This document shows positions 22,976-35,164 of a stretch of 64,000 nt of DNA, piece by piece (the first letter of the stretch is position 1; the number at the start of each line of letters is the position of its first letter). Source of the DNA: Symbiodinium natans. Its lineage: Eukaryota > Sar > Dinophyceae > Suessiales > Symbiodiniaceae. Location: contig CAJNDS010000050.1 in the NCBI GenBank assembly GCA_905221605.1, positions 75,001-139,000 on the forward strand, read 5' to 3'. The notes under the pieces are model-generated. The model had not been told where the DNA came from. It ran no database searches and was given only the letters and a program-made list of their open reading frames with translations. A program made the position numbers and the translations under genes.

Positions 22976-24830
22976 CCCCCCTTGGAGGGGGTCGGCGGCA
23001 CTGGCGGTAGCCATTAAATCCGGCCCCCGCGCCGCCCGTGGTCCAGGGCGGAGCCCGCGTCGCACTAAAGCGCTAGCTTTAAGGGGCGAGCGCCCGAGCC
23101 GCCGACCCCGCCCAAAATTGCTTCAAATTCGCGCGGGGCCCTTCAAGAGGCCTCCAAAACGGCATCCAAGGGGACGCAACACGCGGTGGTGCGAAAAGCA
23201 CGAAAACCTCGTAAAAACCATGGGTTTTTACGAAAAACCGAGGCCACAAAACACCCGCAGCACCCCATTAAACCCTCACGGGCGCGCATCATCGGCCCTA
23301 GCTTTTCACATGGGGCGCGCGCCAGGCCGAAACCACGTTTTTCAAGGTTTGGGGGGGGTACCGGAAGCCCAAAACCAGGCGAGCATCATGAGCATCAGCA
23401 GCCCTGGCCCGCGGGCCCAAGGCAATAAAAAACGCTGAAAAACGCTGAAATCACCGTAAATACCGTGTTTTTATGAGGTTTTTCACGCGTGCCTCCGACC
23501 CCCACCCCTGTTGCCCTTGACCCGCCCCCAAAGTGCGCATCATCGAAACCCACGTCCGGGGGGGGGTCTGCTGATGCTGCTGATGCGCGGGGTCCGGGCG
23601 CATCATCGAGCCATCGCTTCTCTTGGGCTTCGTGGGGGGGTCCGGGCCCACGGCCCAGAGACCCAGCTGATGCTCATGATGCTCGGTTTGGGGGGGTGTT
23701 CCAACAGCAGAAAACCTCGTAAATACCGAGTGTTTTGTGGGTCCACGTAAAAACGCCCCTAAAATCGCTCATTTTACGCGCTCGAACGGCTTCGTGCCTA
23801 CAAAACACCCGAACAGCAGGACCCCGAATGCCCTTAAGGGCATTCGGGGTCTTGCTTTTGGGGGTTTCGTGGGCACGCAAGCGTTCAAGCACATACAATC
23901 GGCGTGTTTAAGGGGGTTTTGGATGGCCTGGGGGAGGCCGCTGATGCTCATGATGCTCCCTTTCCTGGGTCCCAAAAGGCTTCCCAAGCCCAAAAACACG
24001 TGTTTACAGCGTTTTCTGAAGGTTTTTCGAAGGCAAAACGCATGCATAGAATGCTTTTAAGGCCCCCAAACCAACCCCACTGATGCTCCTGATGCGGGTG
24101 CGCGCGCGCGCGCGCGGGGGGGGGGAGGGAGGGGGGGCGAAGGCAGGAGAAAGAGAGACAGAGAGAAGGAGAGGACAAAGACACGGGAAAGAGAAGACAG
24201 TGCCAAGGTTCAAGGTTTCGTGCTTTGGGGGGCGGGGGCCGGCCCGTGCCGCTAGGCCTGAAATCGGGCAGCGCGAGGTCCCCAAAGGACCGAGCAAATG
24301 CGGACCTTTTAGCCCGGGTCGTCCCGGGAATAGCCTTGCTGGCCTCTGGCCTTCTGCGAAGCAGAATTAGGCCGGACGCCAGTGCCGCCGACCCCCGCGT
24401 GCCGCCGGTGAACGGTTTTTTTTTCGTGGTTTTTTGCGTCGCCACGGAGGCCCCCAGAGGGCGCGCATCATGAGCATCAGCGGGTCCAGGCCGGGACCCC
24501 CAGGCGCGCATCAGGAGCATCAGCGGCTCCCGGGGTGGGACTGCGGGGGGGCATCAGGAGCATGATGCCCCCCAAAGGGCGGGCATAAGCGACGTGTCTA
24601 AGCCCGGGGCTAGGAAAAAGGGAGTTTAGGGGCCTTATAAAGTGCTTAGAAACGTTAAGGGAGTTTCGGAGCCTCAAACGCTTAGAGATTTGAAGGGAGT
24701 TTAGGGGCCTGAAAATGCTTAGAAACTTAACGCTTAGAGATTTTAAGGGAGTTTAGGGGCCTCAACATGCTTAGAAACTGCTCGCCCCGGGCTTCTGCGT
24801 GCGCTGCCCGCCCATGGGCGCAGCCCCTTA
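22976..24830. other. GC-rich block with recurring GCATCATGAGCATCAGC motif
   Basis: Unique-looking GC-rich sequence. The motif GC(A/G)CATCA(T/G)GAGCATCAGC, or its inverse, recurs at about 23386, 23567, 23666, 23938, 24081, 24465, 24505 and 24550. It also contains a perfect inverted repeat CCCCGAATGCCC/GGGCATTCGGGG (23821-23850), a (GC)n at 24098-24114, and GGGAGTTTAGGGGCCT-type repeats at 24620-24780. Many phrases (GTAAAAACC, AAAACACCCG) recur. No confident coding exon was seen. Confidence 0.6.
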
Positions 24831-24954
24831 AATATATATATATATGTGCACAGCTTGTCATCTGAGCTCACAGAAAACCATGCGAGTCAAAACCCGTCCA
24901 TCCAGGCAGCCCCAGCCCCTCCCCAAGTCCAGGGTTTCGGAGGTAAGAACACTT

Positions 24955-25140
24955 CACCCCTAAACCCCTAAACCCCTAAACCCCTAGACTTTGCCCTAAA
25001 CCCTAAACCCCACAAGTGCTGTTGCTTCTGGACCGCTTGCATAAACCCTAAACCCTGAACCCTACACCCTAAACCCTAAACCCCTAAACCCCTAGACCCG
25101 AAACCCTGAACCCTAAACCCTAAACCCCCTAAACCCTAAG
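24955..25140. repeat. degenerate CCCTAAA tracts
   Basis: Irregular CCCCTAAA/CCCTAAA units in three clusters. Another cluster lies at 25502-25556. The interval 25140-25500 contains no confident exon. Confidence 0.8.
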
Positions 25141-25814
25141 GCCCTCGCAGGGCTTTGCTTCACGCCAGCCCGCCACGAGCACTGCCCCCAGCTCGGCTAC
25201 CTAGGGCTCTTGGGAAGGGCGGCAAAGGTTTTGGGGCTCTCTTGAGGCTTTGGGGTTCTAGAAGTTTAGGAGGGCTCCTGACCCTGTTGAAAAGGATGTT
25301 TGCTCGCGCCGGCGCCGGCACCGAAGATTTGAATCCTACATGCCCAGCATCCATGCTCGGGCTGGGTTTCGGGTCTCGGGCTTAGAGGTATGGACTACTG
25401 CTAAATGCATTTGGCGGGCTCATGGCCCCGAGACTGGAATTGGGTGGGGACTCGCCCCCAACAAACCACAATTTGGTGGCTCCCCTCTCCACACCCCCCC
25501 TAAACTCAACCCTAACCCCTAAACCCTAAGCCCTAAGCCCTAAACCCTGAACCCTGCAAAACGGCCCTGAATCCTGCAGCACTCTCCAATGCTCTGTTGC
25601 GGATGTCTGGGATATCCTGAGCCTTTCAGGCGGGAGGCCGGCCGGGAGCCTTGCTCAAAGAACCAACGAGTAAAGCTTGATGGAGAGCTGAAATGAGAGA
25701 GCGTGCCGCAATAGAACTGATCTGCCAGTGCCTCTCAGCCGTGGCAGTAGAAGAAGCAACATGCTGCAAAGGATGTCTTACGCACGGTCAGCAAGCACAG
25801 CAGCTCCGCACGAC

Positions 25815-26645
<831 letters not shown>

Positions 26646-26782
26646 GAAGCTCTGATTCTAAGCTAAGGGTTTTTGGAGGACTTCACTGCCGTTGAAGGCT
26701 TGAGCTCATTTCATGCAGGGGGTCAGGACGGTGCTGCAGTTGCCTGATCAACGAAGCTGGCTGCAGTTACCGAAGAAGCAAG

Positions 26783-27060
26783 ATGGGATGCCGCCTTGTG
26801 TACCTGCTGACTGTTTTCATACTCATCATGCAAGCTGTGCATGGTTCGCGTCCTGTGATGTCATCGCTGTACAATCCCGAAACACTCGCCAAATCTGCAA
26901 CTTTGTACCCTGGATTGGACAACAATTACATGGTCATGGTCATGAGTTTCACATTTCTCGATGAATCGCTACCTGGCAGGCTCCTAAGGTTATCGAATGA
27001 TCGACTTCCCCAATACCATGATCGTCAAAAAAGCTGGACAGTGGGATACCACAATTACTC
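26783..27060 (+). CDS. possible first exon of a secreted protein
   Basis: A + strand frame begins MGCRLVYLLTVFILIMQAVHG, an excellent signal peptide profile, and continues with ordinary composition (LYNPETLAKSATLYPGLDNN). After about 27060 the frame enters TCTG-rich low complexity, so a donor before that is expected but not identified. It is one of few plausible + strand coding stretches, and the opposite strand has stops. No family is recognised. Confidence 0.35.
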
Positions 27061-27069
27061 CGTGTGTGT

Positions 27070-27225
27070 GCCGGCGCCTGTGTCTCTGTCTCCGTCGCCA
27101 TCTGTGTCTCTGCGTCTCTCTGTCTGCCTGTCTGTCCGTCTGTCTCTGTGTCCGTCTATCTGTCAGTGTCTGTCTCTGTCCGTCTCTGTCTGTCTCTGTT
27201 GCCTCTGTCTGGTCTCTCTGTCGAT
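27070..27225. repeat. TCTGTCTC-type low-complexity tract
   Basis: A pyrimidine-rich degenerate tandem repeat of CTGTCTCTGTC units. Confidence 0.85.
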
Positions 27226-27324
27226 AGGGCTTTTCAACACCCGTCCATCCAAGCTGGTTGTGGAAGACACGACTTTGGATGCAAGATCGTGCGCCATGCA
27301 GCAACACTTCAAGACAGAGAGTAG

Positions 27325-27426
27325 CATTTGCTCAAGAACCCCCAAAAGAACCAAAACAATATTCTGCCTCATAAGGGCAATATACGGGATACTGGTCTTT
27401 CATTTTTGGGGGGTTCTTAAGCAAAT
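27325..27426. mobile_element. MITE with 5-bp target duplication AGTAG
   Basis: The ends are inverted repeats: TTTGCTCAAGAACCCCCAAAA at the left and the inverse of it (TTTTTGGGGGGTTCTTAAGCAAA) at the right. AGTAG occurs immediately outside both ends (27320-27324, 27427-27431). A diverged relative lies at about 35629-35722 (GTTTGCTCAAGAAACCCAAAAG to TTCTGGGTTCTGAAGCGA). Confidence 0.8.
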
Positions 27427-27439
27427 AGTAGGAGACTTC

Positions 27440-28030
27440 TCAGCATTTCTCTGGACCGACGCACAGTTCACCCCTGATGGGGACACAAAGTTCCGCCTTT
27501 TCCCACATTGTCCAAGGTGCTTGGAAGTGGGTTTGTTTTTCAAACACCTAGCACAAAATGTCACCGGCATTCCACGAGAGACCTTTTGAAGAACAGTGGC
27601 GAAAGCAGATGCATGCTTGTAAAGGTACCTAAGGTCGCCACCCGTCACCCGCCACCGTTTATGCCACTGCTACGTATGCAAATCTTGCTTTGAGCAGAGA
27701 GGAGACTTTGTTTTCATTCTTGGCAAAATGCCTGAACTCATACTTTTGTGTCATTGGTTGGAGCGCTGATCCTAATTTCAAGGCGAATCTTGATTCGCTC
27801 CGCATAACTCAGGTTCTTTGTTGCCTGTGCCATTTTATGCAGTCTGTCCTGTCAGCAAAGTCCACGTGCTGTGGGTTTGTGCGCGTGCGAGACAAAGCAA
27901 GTGGGCTGCCAGTCTGCCGCCTGCATCTGTTCCATTCGTCCTTCAGCATTACCTTCACACCAAAGAAGCCTCGCCAAGCAAGGCAAGATGCAGAACTCCG
28001 CTGGCCGCCTTTGTGAACTGATTGCATCAT
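27440..28030 (-). CDS. probable exons, unidentified
   Basis: Minus-strand open stretches with protein-like composition: at about 27450-27600 (RGMPVTFCARCLKNKPTSKH...) and 27820-27970 (KVMLKDEWNRCRRQTGSPLA...). Splice sites were not fixed. They could be the 3' part of the gene with exons at 28.5-29.3 kb. Confidence 0.3.
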
Positions 28031-28532
28031 ACACTACTCTACCTCCGCCCCGCGCGAAGGATGATGAACGTCGTGATCCACACGGGCTAGAATCATGAGA
28101 TCATGAATGGTGCTTGTGATGGGACCTGCGGGACCTGCTGAGCATCCAGCCTCGTGCTGTTCATGGGTGCTTTGCACTGCGGGCTGCTCGGCCTCCCAGC
28201 GCAATGACTTCGTCGCACGAGCGATGCTCCACGATGCTCGACAAAGGAATCGAAGGGCAGATGTCCTATACATTGATACGCATACTGCATCATCTTGTCT
28301 TATATCATATCATACTCGTTTACATTATAGCGAACTTTCGGAGATCACACTATATCAGACCATTTGACCATGTATACAGTGGAGTTCTGTGAGGTCTGCG
28401 TCTTGCGCCTGCGGAGCAGCCGAAGGGTCTCCGAGCGATTGTCGTCAGGAGAAGCCTCAGGTGCAATGAGGGTTTCGGGTTTAGGGATGTTTAGGGTTTA
28501 GGGTTTAGGGTTTAGGGTTTCGGGTTTAGGGT

Positions 28533-29326
28533 TTAGGGTATGAAGCCGAATCTCACTTGCAGATGTCCGACTCGAAAGCCATCAGCACTTAAGTGCAGCC
28601 GGGCGACCATTGCACTGCAGGTGGTGCTGTCACTGCTGCTGCATCTGCTGGATGCTGAAATACATCTCAATGAAGTACTAGACATTCCCTCTTTACAGGG
28701 TATCATGGCGAAGTCCTGGGCGGCGAAGGGCTGAGGGCAAAGCAAGTCGTGTGCACACGAAGAGAATGTGCGGAAGGCTTAGTTCAGGTGAGGAGCCGAA
28801 TCGGATCCCGTGCGGCACATACCTGGCATCACACAACTGGGGTGCCTGGCCTCTTTAGCACTTGCTGCTGAAGGAGGGTGCGGCTTTGTGGTGCTTAGAG
28901 AGTTCCGAGTCGCGAGCCGGTCTGAACAACTCCCCTGAGGAATGAATGACGACGAGTCACCGGCGTGCACATACGGGTCATGGGGATCGTACGTGGTCTC
29001 CACCTTCTTCGATTGCGATGCATTTCGAGCCAACGTCGTCTTGACCCGACCATCTGATACGGTGATGTAAAGCCTCAGCTGCATCTGAAAGATGTTAAAC
29101 CATACAGCCGTTCAACATCACGGGTTTAGGGTTTAGGATGTAGGGTTTAGGGTTTAGGGTTTAGGGTTTAGGGTTTGGGTTTGGGGGGTTTGGGGTTTAG
29201 GGTTTAGGGTACCTCGCAACAACTGAACTCCACTTTGAAAACCTTTAGCAGCTTTTCAGAACCAGGAGTCGGCTCTGCTACCCGCGAATCCAGCGCAGTG
29301 ATATACATGGGCTCGCCGAACGACAT
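28533..29326 (-). CDS. unidentified gene, two to three exons
   Basis: The exon at 29213-29326 starts at an ATG (MSFGEPMYITALDSRVAEP...) and ends FKVEFSCCE at a GT donor. The intron 29085-29212 is filled with TTTAGGG repeats. The next exon, from 29084, reads MQLRLYITVSDGRVKTTLAR and is open to 28779. A further exon near 28545-28600 reads VARLHLSADGFRVGHLQ before a GTGAGA donor. It is clearly coding, but I do not recognise the family. The start could be further upstream, because the frame continues two codons beyond the ATG. Confidence 0.55.
29100..29212. repeat. TTTAGGG array filling an intron
   Basis: About ten TTTAGGG/TTTGGGG units lie wholly inside the intron between the 29213-29326 and 29084 exons. 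Confidence 0.85.
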
Positions 29327-29826
29327 CAGCAAGTAGGAGGCTCAACTGGACGACTACTAAACGTATATGCTGAGCTCGACAGCTAATTGCTGCGACAGGA
29401 AGGGATGCTCATGGGATGCTCAAGCCACGCAACTTGGCGCCCTGCATCTCCACTGCTAGGTGAGGAGCCGGCCTGCCCCGCCCCCAAGGCATAGCTGTAG
29501 CTGGAGACCTCAGCCCAGAAACCTAAAGTAACTGGAGGTGTGAGAGTGAGTGGCACTGATTCTCACACGGGGGCCATGGCAAAGGCAGCAACTACAAGGT
29601 CAAGCAGCTGAGGCACATACCCCAGTCATGGCGGCATCACAGATGCTCCACATCATCGGGCATTAGGCGGTGCAAAAATAGCAGAGCCACATTCTTGAAG
29701 TTGGGCTAGGGCTAGGGGGGCGAATCGAGGTCACGCTGCTGTCACTTCTCTTGGGCAATGCTCATTTTTGAGGAGCACCAGCTCTCGGAGCGGCGTGCAG
29801 GCGTCTGCTGTCTGAACATGAGAGAG

Positions 29827-29941
29827 CATGGGTTTACGAAGATTAGGGGTACCTTATTGGGGTCCTCATTCTAAGGGAAGCCTTTTATTTTGGGTGACAA
29901 TATTAGGGGTCCCCTGCGCCTACTTTCGTAAACCCCCCATG
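29827..29941. mobile_element. MITE-like element
   Basis: 115 bp with ends CATGGGTTTACGAA and TTCGTAAACCCCCCATG, and interior phrases AGGGGTACCTTATTGGGGTCC and ATTAGGGGTCCCC. It is the same family as 13048-13158 and 44175-44276. Confidence 0.8.
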
Positions 29942-30211
29942 TGAGCGCTTTGTTCTTTGCATGGAGCCGCGGCTCGCCTGGAGGGCATTTGTTTTTGTTC
30001 TGCTGCCAACTCTCTCCTTCCAGCCCTTGTGGCCGAAGACATTGGGCCGCCGGCGCCAGGTTCTGTGGTGAGAAACTCAGCGATTCTCCTCTCGAAGAGA
30101 GGGCCAAGATCTCGGAAGAGCTGTGAACTGCAAGAAGATGCCACAGTAACACTCGTCCCAACTCGTCCCTCAGACTTGCCACTGCCATGGCAGATGCTTT
30201 GTCTAACTCTA

Positions 30212-30331
30212 CTCCCTAAACCCTCAACCCTAAACCCTAAACCCTAAAACCCTAAACCCTAAACCCTAAACCCTAAACCCTAAACCCTAAACCCTAAACC
30301 CTAAACCCTAAACCCTAAACCCTAAACCCTA
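30212..30331. repeat. CCCTAAA array
   Basis: About sixteen CCCTAAA units. A second block in the opposite orientation (TTCAGGG and CTTAGGG variants) sits at 30477-30575, with (GAAACTC)n between them at 30435-30468. Confidence 0.9.
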
Positions 30332-30561
30332 CCCTGTTCAGCCCCAACCCACGTCCTCCAAACCCGTTGCATGCACAAGCAGGCAGATGGAGCCATCAGC
30401 CTCCAAGGCGCAGCCCACAACGTCACACCTAGCCTAGAAACTCGAAACTCGAAACTCGAAACTCGAAACTTTTCTAGTGTAGGGTTTAGGGTTCAGGGTT
30501 CAGGGTTCAGGGTTCAGGGTTTACGGCTTAGGGCTTAGGGCTTAGGGCTTAGGCTTAGGGC

Positions 30562-31023
30562 TTAGGGTTGAGAACATCTCCTGTAAGGCAGCGGTCCTGC
30601 TTGTATTCCTCCACCTCCTCCAGCGGCACGCACGGCCTGAGACTGATGGCGGGGGTTGGCCGGAAACTTTCTTACAAAGGGAAATGTTTGCTCATCCCTT
30701 GCTTTCAGGTTCATGGTACTTCTTAACCAATTGTAACTGTACTGATAACTGTACTTATAGCCCATATTAGGGCACTTAAGGGGCATAAGTGGGTTATAAG
30801 TACAGTTACAAGTGGTTAATAAGTACCATGAATGAACCTCCGAGTGGGAGTCCATTGCCAAGGTGTCGGCGGCTGCGGGCTTAACAGAACTGAAGAATCG
30901 GATCTGGCGTTCCAAGTGTTTCACTACTCTGGGTTCGTTTAGGTCGCACCTTCTGCCCTTCGTCCTGGCCACGTCCATCGTGCATGCCGGATCGACATAC
31001 GGTTTCTGCACTGACCACTCCAA
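30562..31023 (-). CDS. unidentified exon(s) carrying an embedded MITE
   Basis: The upstream part (about 30840-30990) reads RRCDLNEPRVVKHLERQIRF and then PAAADTLAMDSHSE, ending exactly where the MITE at 30707-30839 begins with AG|GTTCAT. Downstream of the MITE the same frame continues ARDEQTFPFVRKFPANPRH. The MITE is therefore either an intron or an in-frame insertion. The whole frame of 153 codons has no stop. The family is not recognised. Confidence 0.45.
   Translation of the reverse strand: MEWSVQKPYVDPACTMDVARTKGRRCDLNEPRVVKHLERQIRFFSSVKPAAADTLAMDSHSEVHSWYLLTTCNCTYNPLMPLKCPNMGYKYSYQYSYNWLRSTMNLKARDEQTFPFVRKFPANPRHQSQAVRAAGGGGGIQAGPLPYRRCSQP
30707..30839. mobile_element. MITE with long inverted repeats
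   Basis: 133 bp with ends AGGTTCATGGTACTTCTTAA and its inverse, and a second inverted pair inside (AACTGTACTTATA / TATAAGTACAGTT). It folds into a near-complete hairpin. It is related to the element at 44931-45044. Confidence 0.85.
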
Positions 31024-31067
31024 GACGCCTCCTGCTCGTAGAACAACTGCCCCACACCTCTAAATGC

Positions 31068-31400
31068 CTAAACCCCTTAAACCCTGTAAACCTCTTCAAT
31101 CCCTGAAACCCCGTAAACACCGTAAACCCCGTAAACCCCTTAACCCCCCTTAAACCCCCTCAAACCCCTTAACCCCCCTTAAACCCCCTTAAACCCCCTT
31201 AAACTCCCTTAAACCCCTTAAACCCCTTAAACCCCTAAAACCGCTTAAACCCCTTAAACCCCTTAAACCCCTCAAACCCCTTAACCCCCTTAAACCCCTT
31301 AAACCCCTTAAACCCCTACCCCATCTACCCCTAAACCCTAAACCCTAAACCCCAAACCCCAAAACCCCAAACCCCAAACCCCAAACCCCAAACCCTAAAC
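31068..31400. repeat. CCTTAAACCC-type tandem repeat grading into CCCCAAA
   Basis: About 20 units of 10-11 bp (CCTTAAACCCC), then CCCTAAA, then CCCCAAA. From 31520 to 31690 the opposite orientation appears (GGGCTTA, GGGTTTA), and 31795-31880 is again CCCTAAA. No exon was seen in 31030-32010. Confidence 0.85.
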
Positions 31401-32158
31401 CCTAAACAACCCAAAGCGCACCCCAAACACCCCAAAAAAAAACAAATCCTCTGGGCCCCCGGACCCCCAGGGATGGCCCCCGAGCTCAGGTGGCCAGTCG
31501 TTGACGGGCCACTCCTACCAGTTCAGGGTTTAGTGTTTGGGGTTTGGGGTTTAGGGTTTAGGGCTTAGAGCTTAGGGCTTCGGGCTTAGGGCTTAGGGCT
31601 TGGGGCTTAGTGCTTCTTGCTTGGGGCTTAGGGCTTAGGGTTTAGGGTTTAGGGTTTAGGGCTTGGGTTTAGGGTTTAAGGCTGGGGGTGAGTGTACATA
31701 GGCTTTGCGGCTTAGGTTTCTGAAGGGTGCGTGGTTTCCTTCAGCCTGAATCAACGCGACTCGCGCGTCCCGGACCCTGAACCATACGAAGCCCCCAAAC
31801 CCTAAACCCTAAACCTACACCGTAAACCCTAAACCCTAAAACCCTAAAACCCTAAACCCTAAACCCTAAACCCTAAAACCTACACCATCAACCCTAAACC
31901 CTGAATCCCGACTGCTGGGCCGAGCCGGATCCTTGTAGCCTCTCCCGGGAGCCTTTGCAAAGAGAAACCAGCACCTGGCGCAATGAGAGACATCTTTAGG
32001 ATGCAGGTGTGAAGGTTGAGGGTTGCGTCTACACCCACACACACACATCTTTATATGGGATTATACATTTTACATACAGATGTATACCCGGATACAGGTT
32101 TACGGATATATCAACTCATATGCAGACATGTGTATATACATAAAGACCTTCCTGCGCT

Positions 32159-32263
32159 ACGGGCCTCCTTGCTTAAAGCCGACTTCCAGACTTTGCTTAC
32201 AATTCACAAAGCCTTTCCTTTGTGCTTCCACAAGCAGGCGGGACAGGTCTCCCTCAAGGGCTC
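32159..32263 (-). CDS. probable exon, unidentified
   Basis: After an acceptor CTAAG|G the frame reads ALEGDLSRLLVEAQRKGFVN and is open to about 32159. Several possible GC or GA donors exist (CAAAG|GA, AAG|GC). The composition is clearly protein-like. Confidence 0.4.
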
Positions 32264-32735
32264 CTTAGATACATTTATAATTTTCACATGGTTAGGCTTT
32301 AGGGTTTTGAAGGGTTTGTTAGCGTTTAGGGTTTAGGGTTGTTCGGGGTTCAGGGTTTAGGGTAAGTGCCCAAGGACTCCTGAGAAAATGCGATGGAAGG
32401 TTTTCGCTTGACTTTCGCACGACACATTGCTGCAAGCTAAAAGATTTAAACTTTCAGCACGTTGGGTTTTTTTTCACCTGAGCTTGGGAGCATTCTTCCA
32501 ACTTTCCTTAACTGCACACAAGGGATCCTCGTTTCTACTCGAGCCCTAACCGTCCCGAGCCCGAAAGGCCAAACGCCAGCACCAGATGCGGGAAAGCCAA
32601 AGCCTAAACCCTAAACCACAAACCCTCCCACTCATTCGCAGTGTTGGACGAAAGCCTCCGCGAAGAGCTTTCGAATAAGAGGGTTTAGGGTATTAAGGTA
32701 TTAGGGTTTAGGGTTTAGGGCTTAGGGTTTAGGCT

Positions 32736-32923
32736 TTAGGCTTTAGGCTTTAAGCTTTAGGCTTTAGGCTTTAGGCTTTAGGCTTTAGGCTTTAGGCTTT
32801 AGGCTTTAGGCTTTAGGCTTTAGGCTTTAGGCTTTAGGTTTTAGGCTTTAGGCTTTAGGCTTTAGGCTTTAGGCTTTAGGCTTTAGGCTTTAGGCTTTAG
32901 GCTTTAGGCTTTAGGCTTTAGGG
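32736..32923. repeat. TTTAGGC variant heptamer array
   Basis: About 26 tandem TTTAGGC units with one TTTAGGT and one TTTAAGC. The variant has been homogenised, in contrast to the TTTAGGG arrays. Confidence 0.95.
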
Positions 32924-33133
32924 CACAGTTAAGGAAGGCGGCCAACCATTAGGTGCAGACTTGACAGCGCGAAGCCTGAGGCGGTCCGTGTGGCCATGCG
33001 GGAAGATGCAGAAGTACCTGATCGGCACGGCTTCGGGTTTAGGGTCGAGGGTTTAGGGTTTGGGGCTTGGGGTTTAGGGTTTGGCTTAGGGATTTGGGGT
33101 GTCTAAGGTTGAGTACCCTGCTTCGTCCGTTTC

Positions 33134-33247
33134 CTCGTCAGGGCCGTGACAGGCAGACATCTGCCCCAAACGACCAGCCAAAGCCATAAGCACTAGGTCC
33201 CGAATCCTCAGTTGAAGGGGCACAAGGAGGTTGCCGTGGTACTGTGC
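33134..33247 (-). CDS. exon of an unidentified gene (38 codons)
   Basis: It begins after GGGAAG|G and reads AQYHGNLLVPLQLRIRDLVL followed by MALAGRLGQMSACHGPDE, ending at a GA donor (GAG|GAAACG). It is in a single phase with no competing frame. It lies downstream of the CEP104 stop on the same strand, so it belongs to the next gene. Confidence 0.5.
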
Positions 33248-33599
33248 CTTCCCAGGCGAATGCCTGGCACGGGGGATGTGACCCCTGTGACCCCCTGAAC
33301 TGTGTGGGTCTTGGCTGCACCTGGCTCTGACACTCCGACACTACTTCAGCACCGAGTTCAGATCTCGGGTTGACTTCGTCACAGCTGAGGAAGAACGTTG
33401 GATTAACACAAGGGAGAGAGAGTTCGCGGTTTAGGGTTTAGGGTTTAGGGTGTAGGGTTTAGGGTTTAGGGTTCAGGGTTCAGGGTTTAGGAGCGCAAAC
33501 ACGCGGCAGGATGCTCCAAAGGCGATTGAAAGCGGCGAAGACCGGAGTCGACCTGCTTGGAGCATCGCTGGAGGGCTGACCAGATGGGGGTTTACGCAA

Positions 33600-33806
33600 T
33601 TTCGGGGTACCTTAATTGGGGTCCTTATTATAAGGGTTATTATAATGAGGATCCCAATTAAGGTATCTTATTTGGGGTACCTGAATTGGGGTCCTTATGA
33701 TAAAGGTTATTATAATGAGGACCCCAATTAAGGTATCTTATTTGGGGTACCGTAATTGGGGGTCCCTATTAGAAGGGGATCCGACTCTTTGGGGGGTCTA
33801 TATTAG
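33600..33806. mobile_element. palindromic tandem element, MITE family relative
   Basis: Two tandem units of about 83 bp, each a near palindrome of the form GGGGTACCTTAATTGGGGTCC ... GGATCCCAATTAAGGTATC, then a partial third unit. The left end (ATGGGGGTTTACG) matches the ends of the elements at 29827 and 44175; the right end dissolves into a TTTAGGG array (33807-33902). Confidence 0.7.
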
Positions 33807-33902
33807 GGGTTTAGGGTTTAGGGTTTAGGGTTTAGGGTTTAGGGTTTAGGGTTTAGGGTTTAGGGTTTAGGGTTTAGGGTTTAGGGTTTAGGGTTTAGGG
33901 TT
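33807..33902. repeat. TTTAGGG array
   Basis: About thirteen perfect units that start directly at the end of the palindromic element. Shorter blocks lie at 33428-33490 and 34027-34065. Confidence 0.9.
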
Positions 33903-34337
33903 TCTCTTAAACCCCAGAGAACGGTCACGTGCCCGGGGGACCATGTGGCATCTCCGGACTCCACAGCCGCTGCCTGAGTGGCGCGCGTAGCTGCAGATTG
34001 CTGCACGCAAGAGGCCCTAACAACACGGGGTTTAGGGTTTAGGGTTTAGGGCTCAGGGTTTCGGGCCCCTGAACCCCCGAAATCTCTCCAGCACCCACAA
34101 GACGGTTCGGCATACTTCGGTGCTCGTTCTGTTGCTCAGAGGACCCCGTCTCGGACTCATGCAGGCAGTCGCTTGCTGCCCCTGGCATGATTCTCGAACC
34201 CAGAGATCTGGATTTCCCAGATCATGTATCGCTGCTAAAATGCTGCTAAAACTACAAAACACACGCGAGACTGGGCCGTAGCGCCCACATCGTGTGAAAG
34301 GGTTCGCGTTTGCGGCAAGACCCACGCCAGGCCATCA

Positions 34338-35164
34338 TTAGCTGACTGCACTGGACCGCACGCGCGGATTCGAATGACAGCCCATCACAAGCAGGTGCTC
34401 TTGCCTTGGCGCTGACAGGGTGGTTTGCATAGCATTCGCCACCAAAGATCCAACACTCAGCCAGCGAGCACGCAATCAGTTGTAACTGTTCTCGGGCGCT
34501 CGCCAGTCACGCTCGTCCGGGGAAGTGCCGGCCGGGCAAACTCTGCAGAAGCAGAGCGGGCACCTGGCATGGATGCCTAAAACAGAACTGGAGTCAGAGC
34601 CGTGCTAACCCGCGTCTTGTCAAAGCCAAGAAGAGAACAGCCCTTTTGCATGGCCTGTCTGCGCTGAAGCGACGAGCTTCAGCTACCGCTGCTTCGCCGA
34701 CTTCACACTCCTTCTATCGTGCAGTGAGGGTGAACTTTGCCTTCGAAAGCCACACCCACAACTAGCTAACTCATGCGACTCTCTGCGGCTGCGCACCTCC
34801 ATCAAGTGCCAGTGCATTCGCGAGATCTCGATCACCTGTGACACGGCGTTGCTGCCGTGGACACCAACGCAGCAGAACACCTCATCCAGCCTGCTCGCAA
34901 AGCTTGCAGGCAGAGAGCATGGGACACTCCCGCCAGTAGTGAATGTCCAATGCGGCCAAGGTGAAGTTGGGATCCTTCAACCATCTTTCAGAACGACCCA
35001 AAGATACCAGAGCCCGGCAAGTGAGCTAGGCCACCTAATGCAGGCCCAAGAGAGACCATTGAAGCCCATCGAAGCCGATGAAAAGGTTCCTCACTGCCAA
35101 ACCTGCGTCCGTCCTCCCGACCGCAGAACTGGCAAAAGAACTCGTCGAGGCTCTCATCAGAATC
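34338..35164 (-). CDS. CEP104: CEP104 exons: C-terminal zinc-finger array and stop
   Basis: Exons 35114-35164 ([15 protein letters not shown]), 34891-34974 ([20 protein letters not shown] then LCEQ), 34797-34835 ([13 protein letters not shown]), one beginning at 34710 (ECE...), 34498-34563 ([10 protein letters not shown]...DERDWRA) and 34338-34404 ([15 protein letters not shown]..., stop TAA at 34338-34340). The Cys and His pairs CxxC...H..C...C..C and the closing H...C follow the CEP104 zinc-finger pattern. All listed joins keep frame. The join between the 34710 exon and 34563 is not resolved. Confidence 0.85.
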
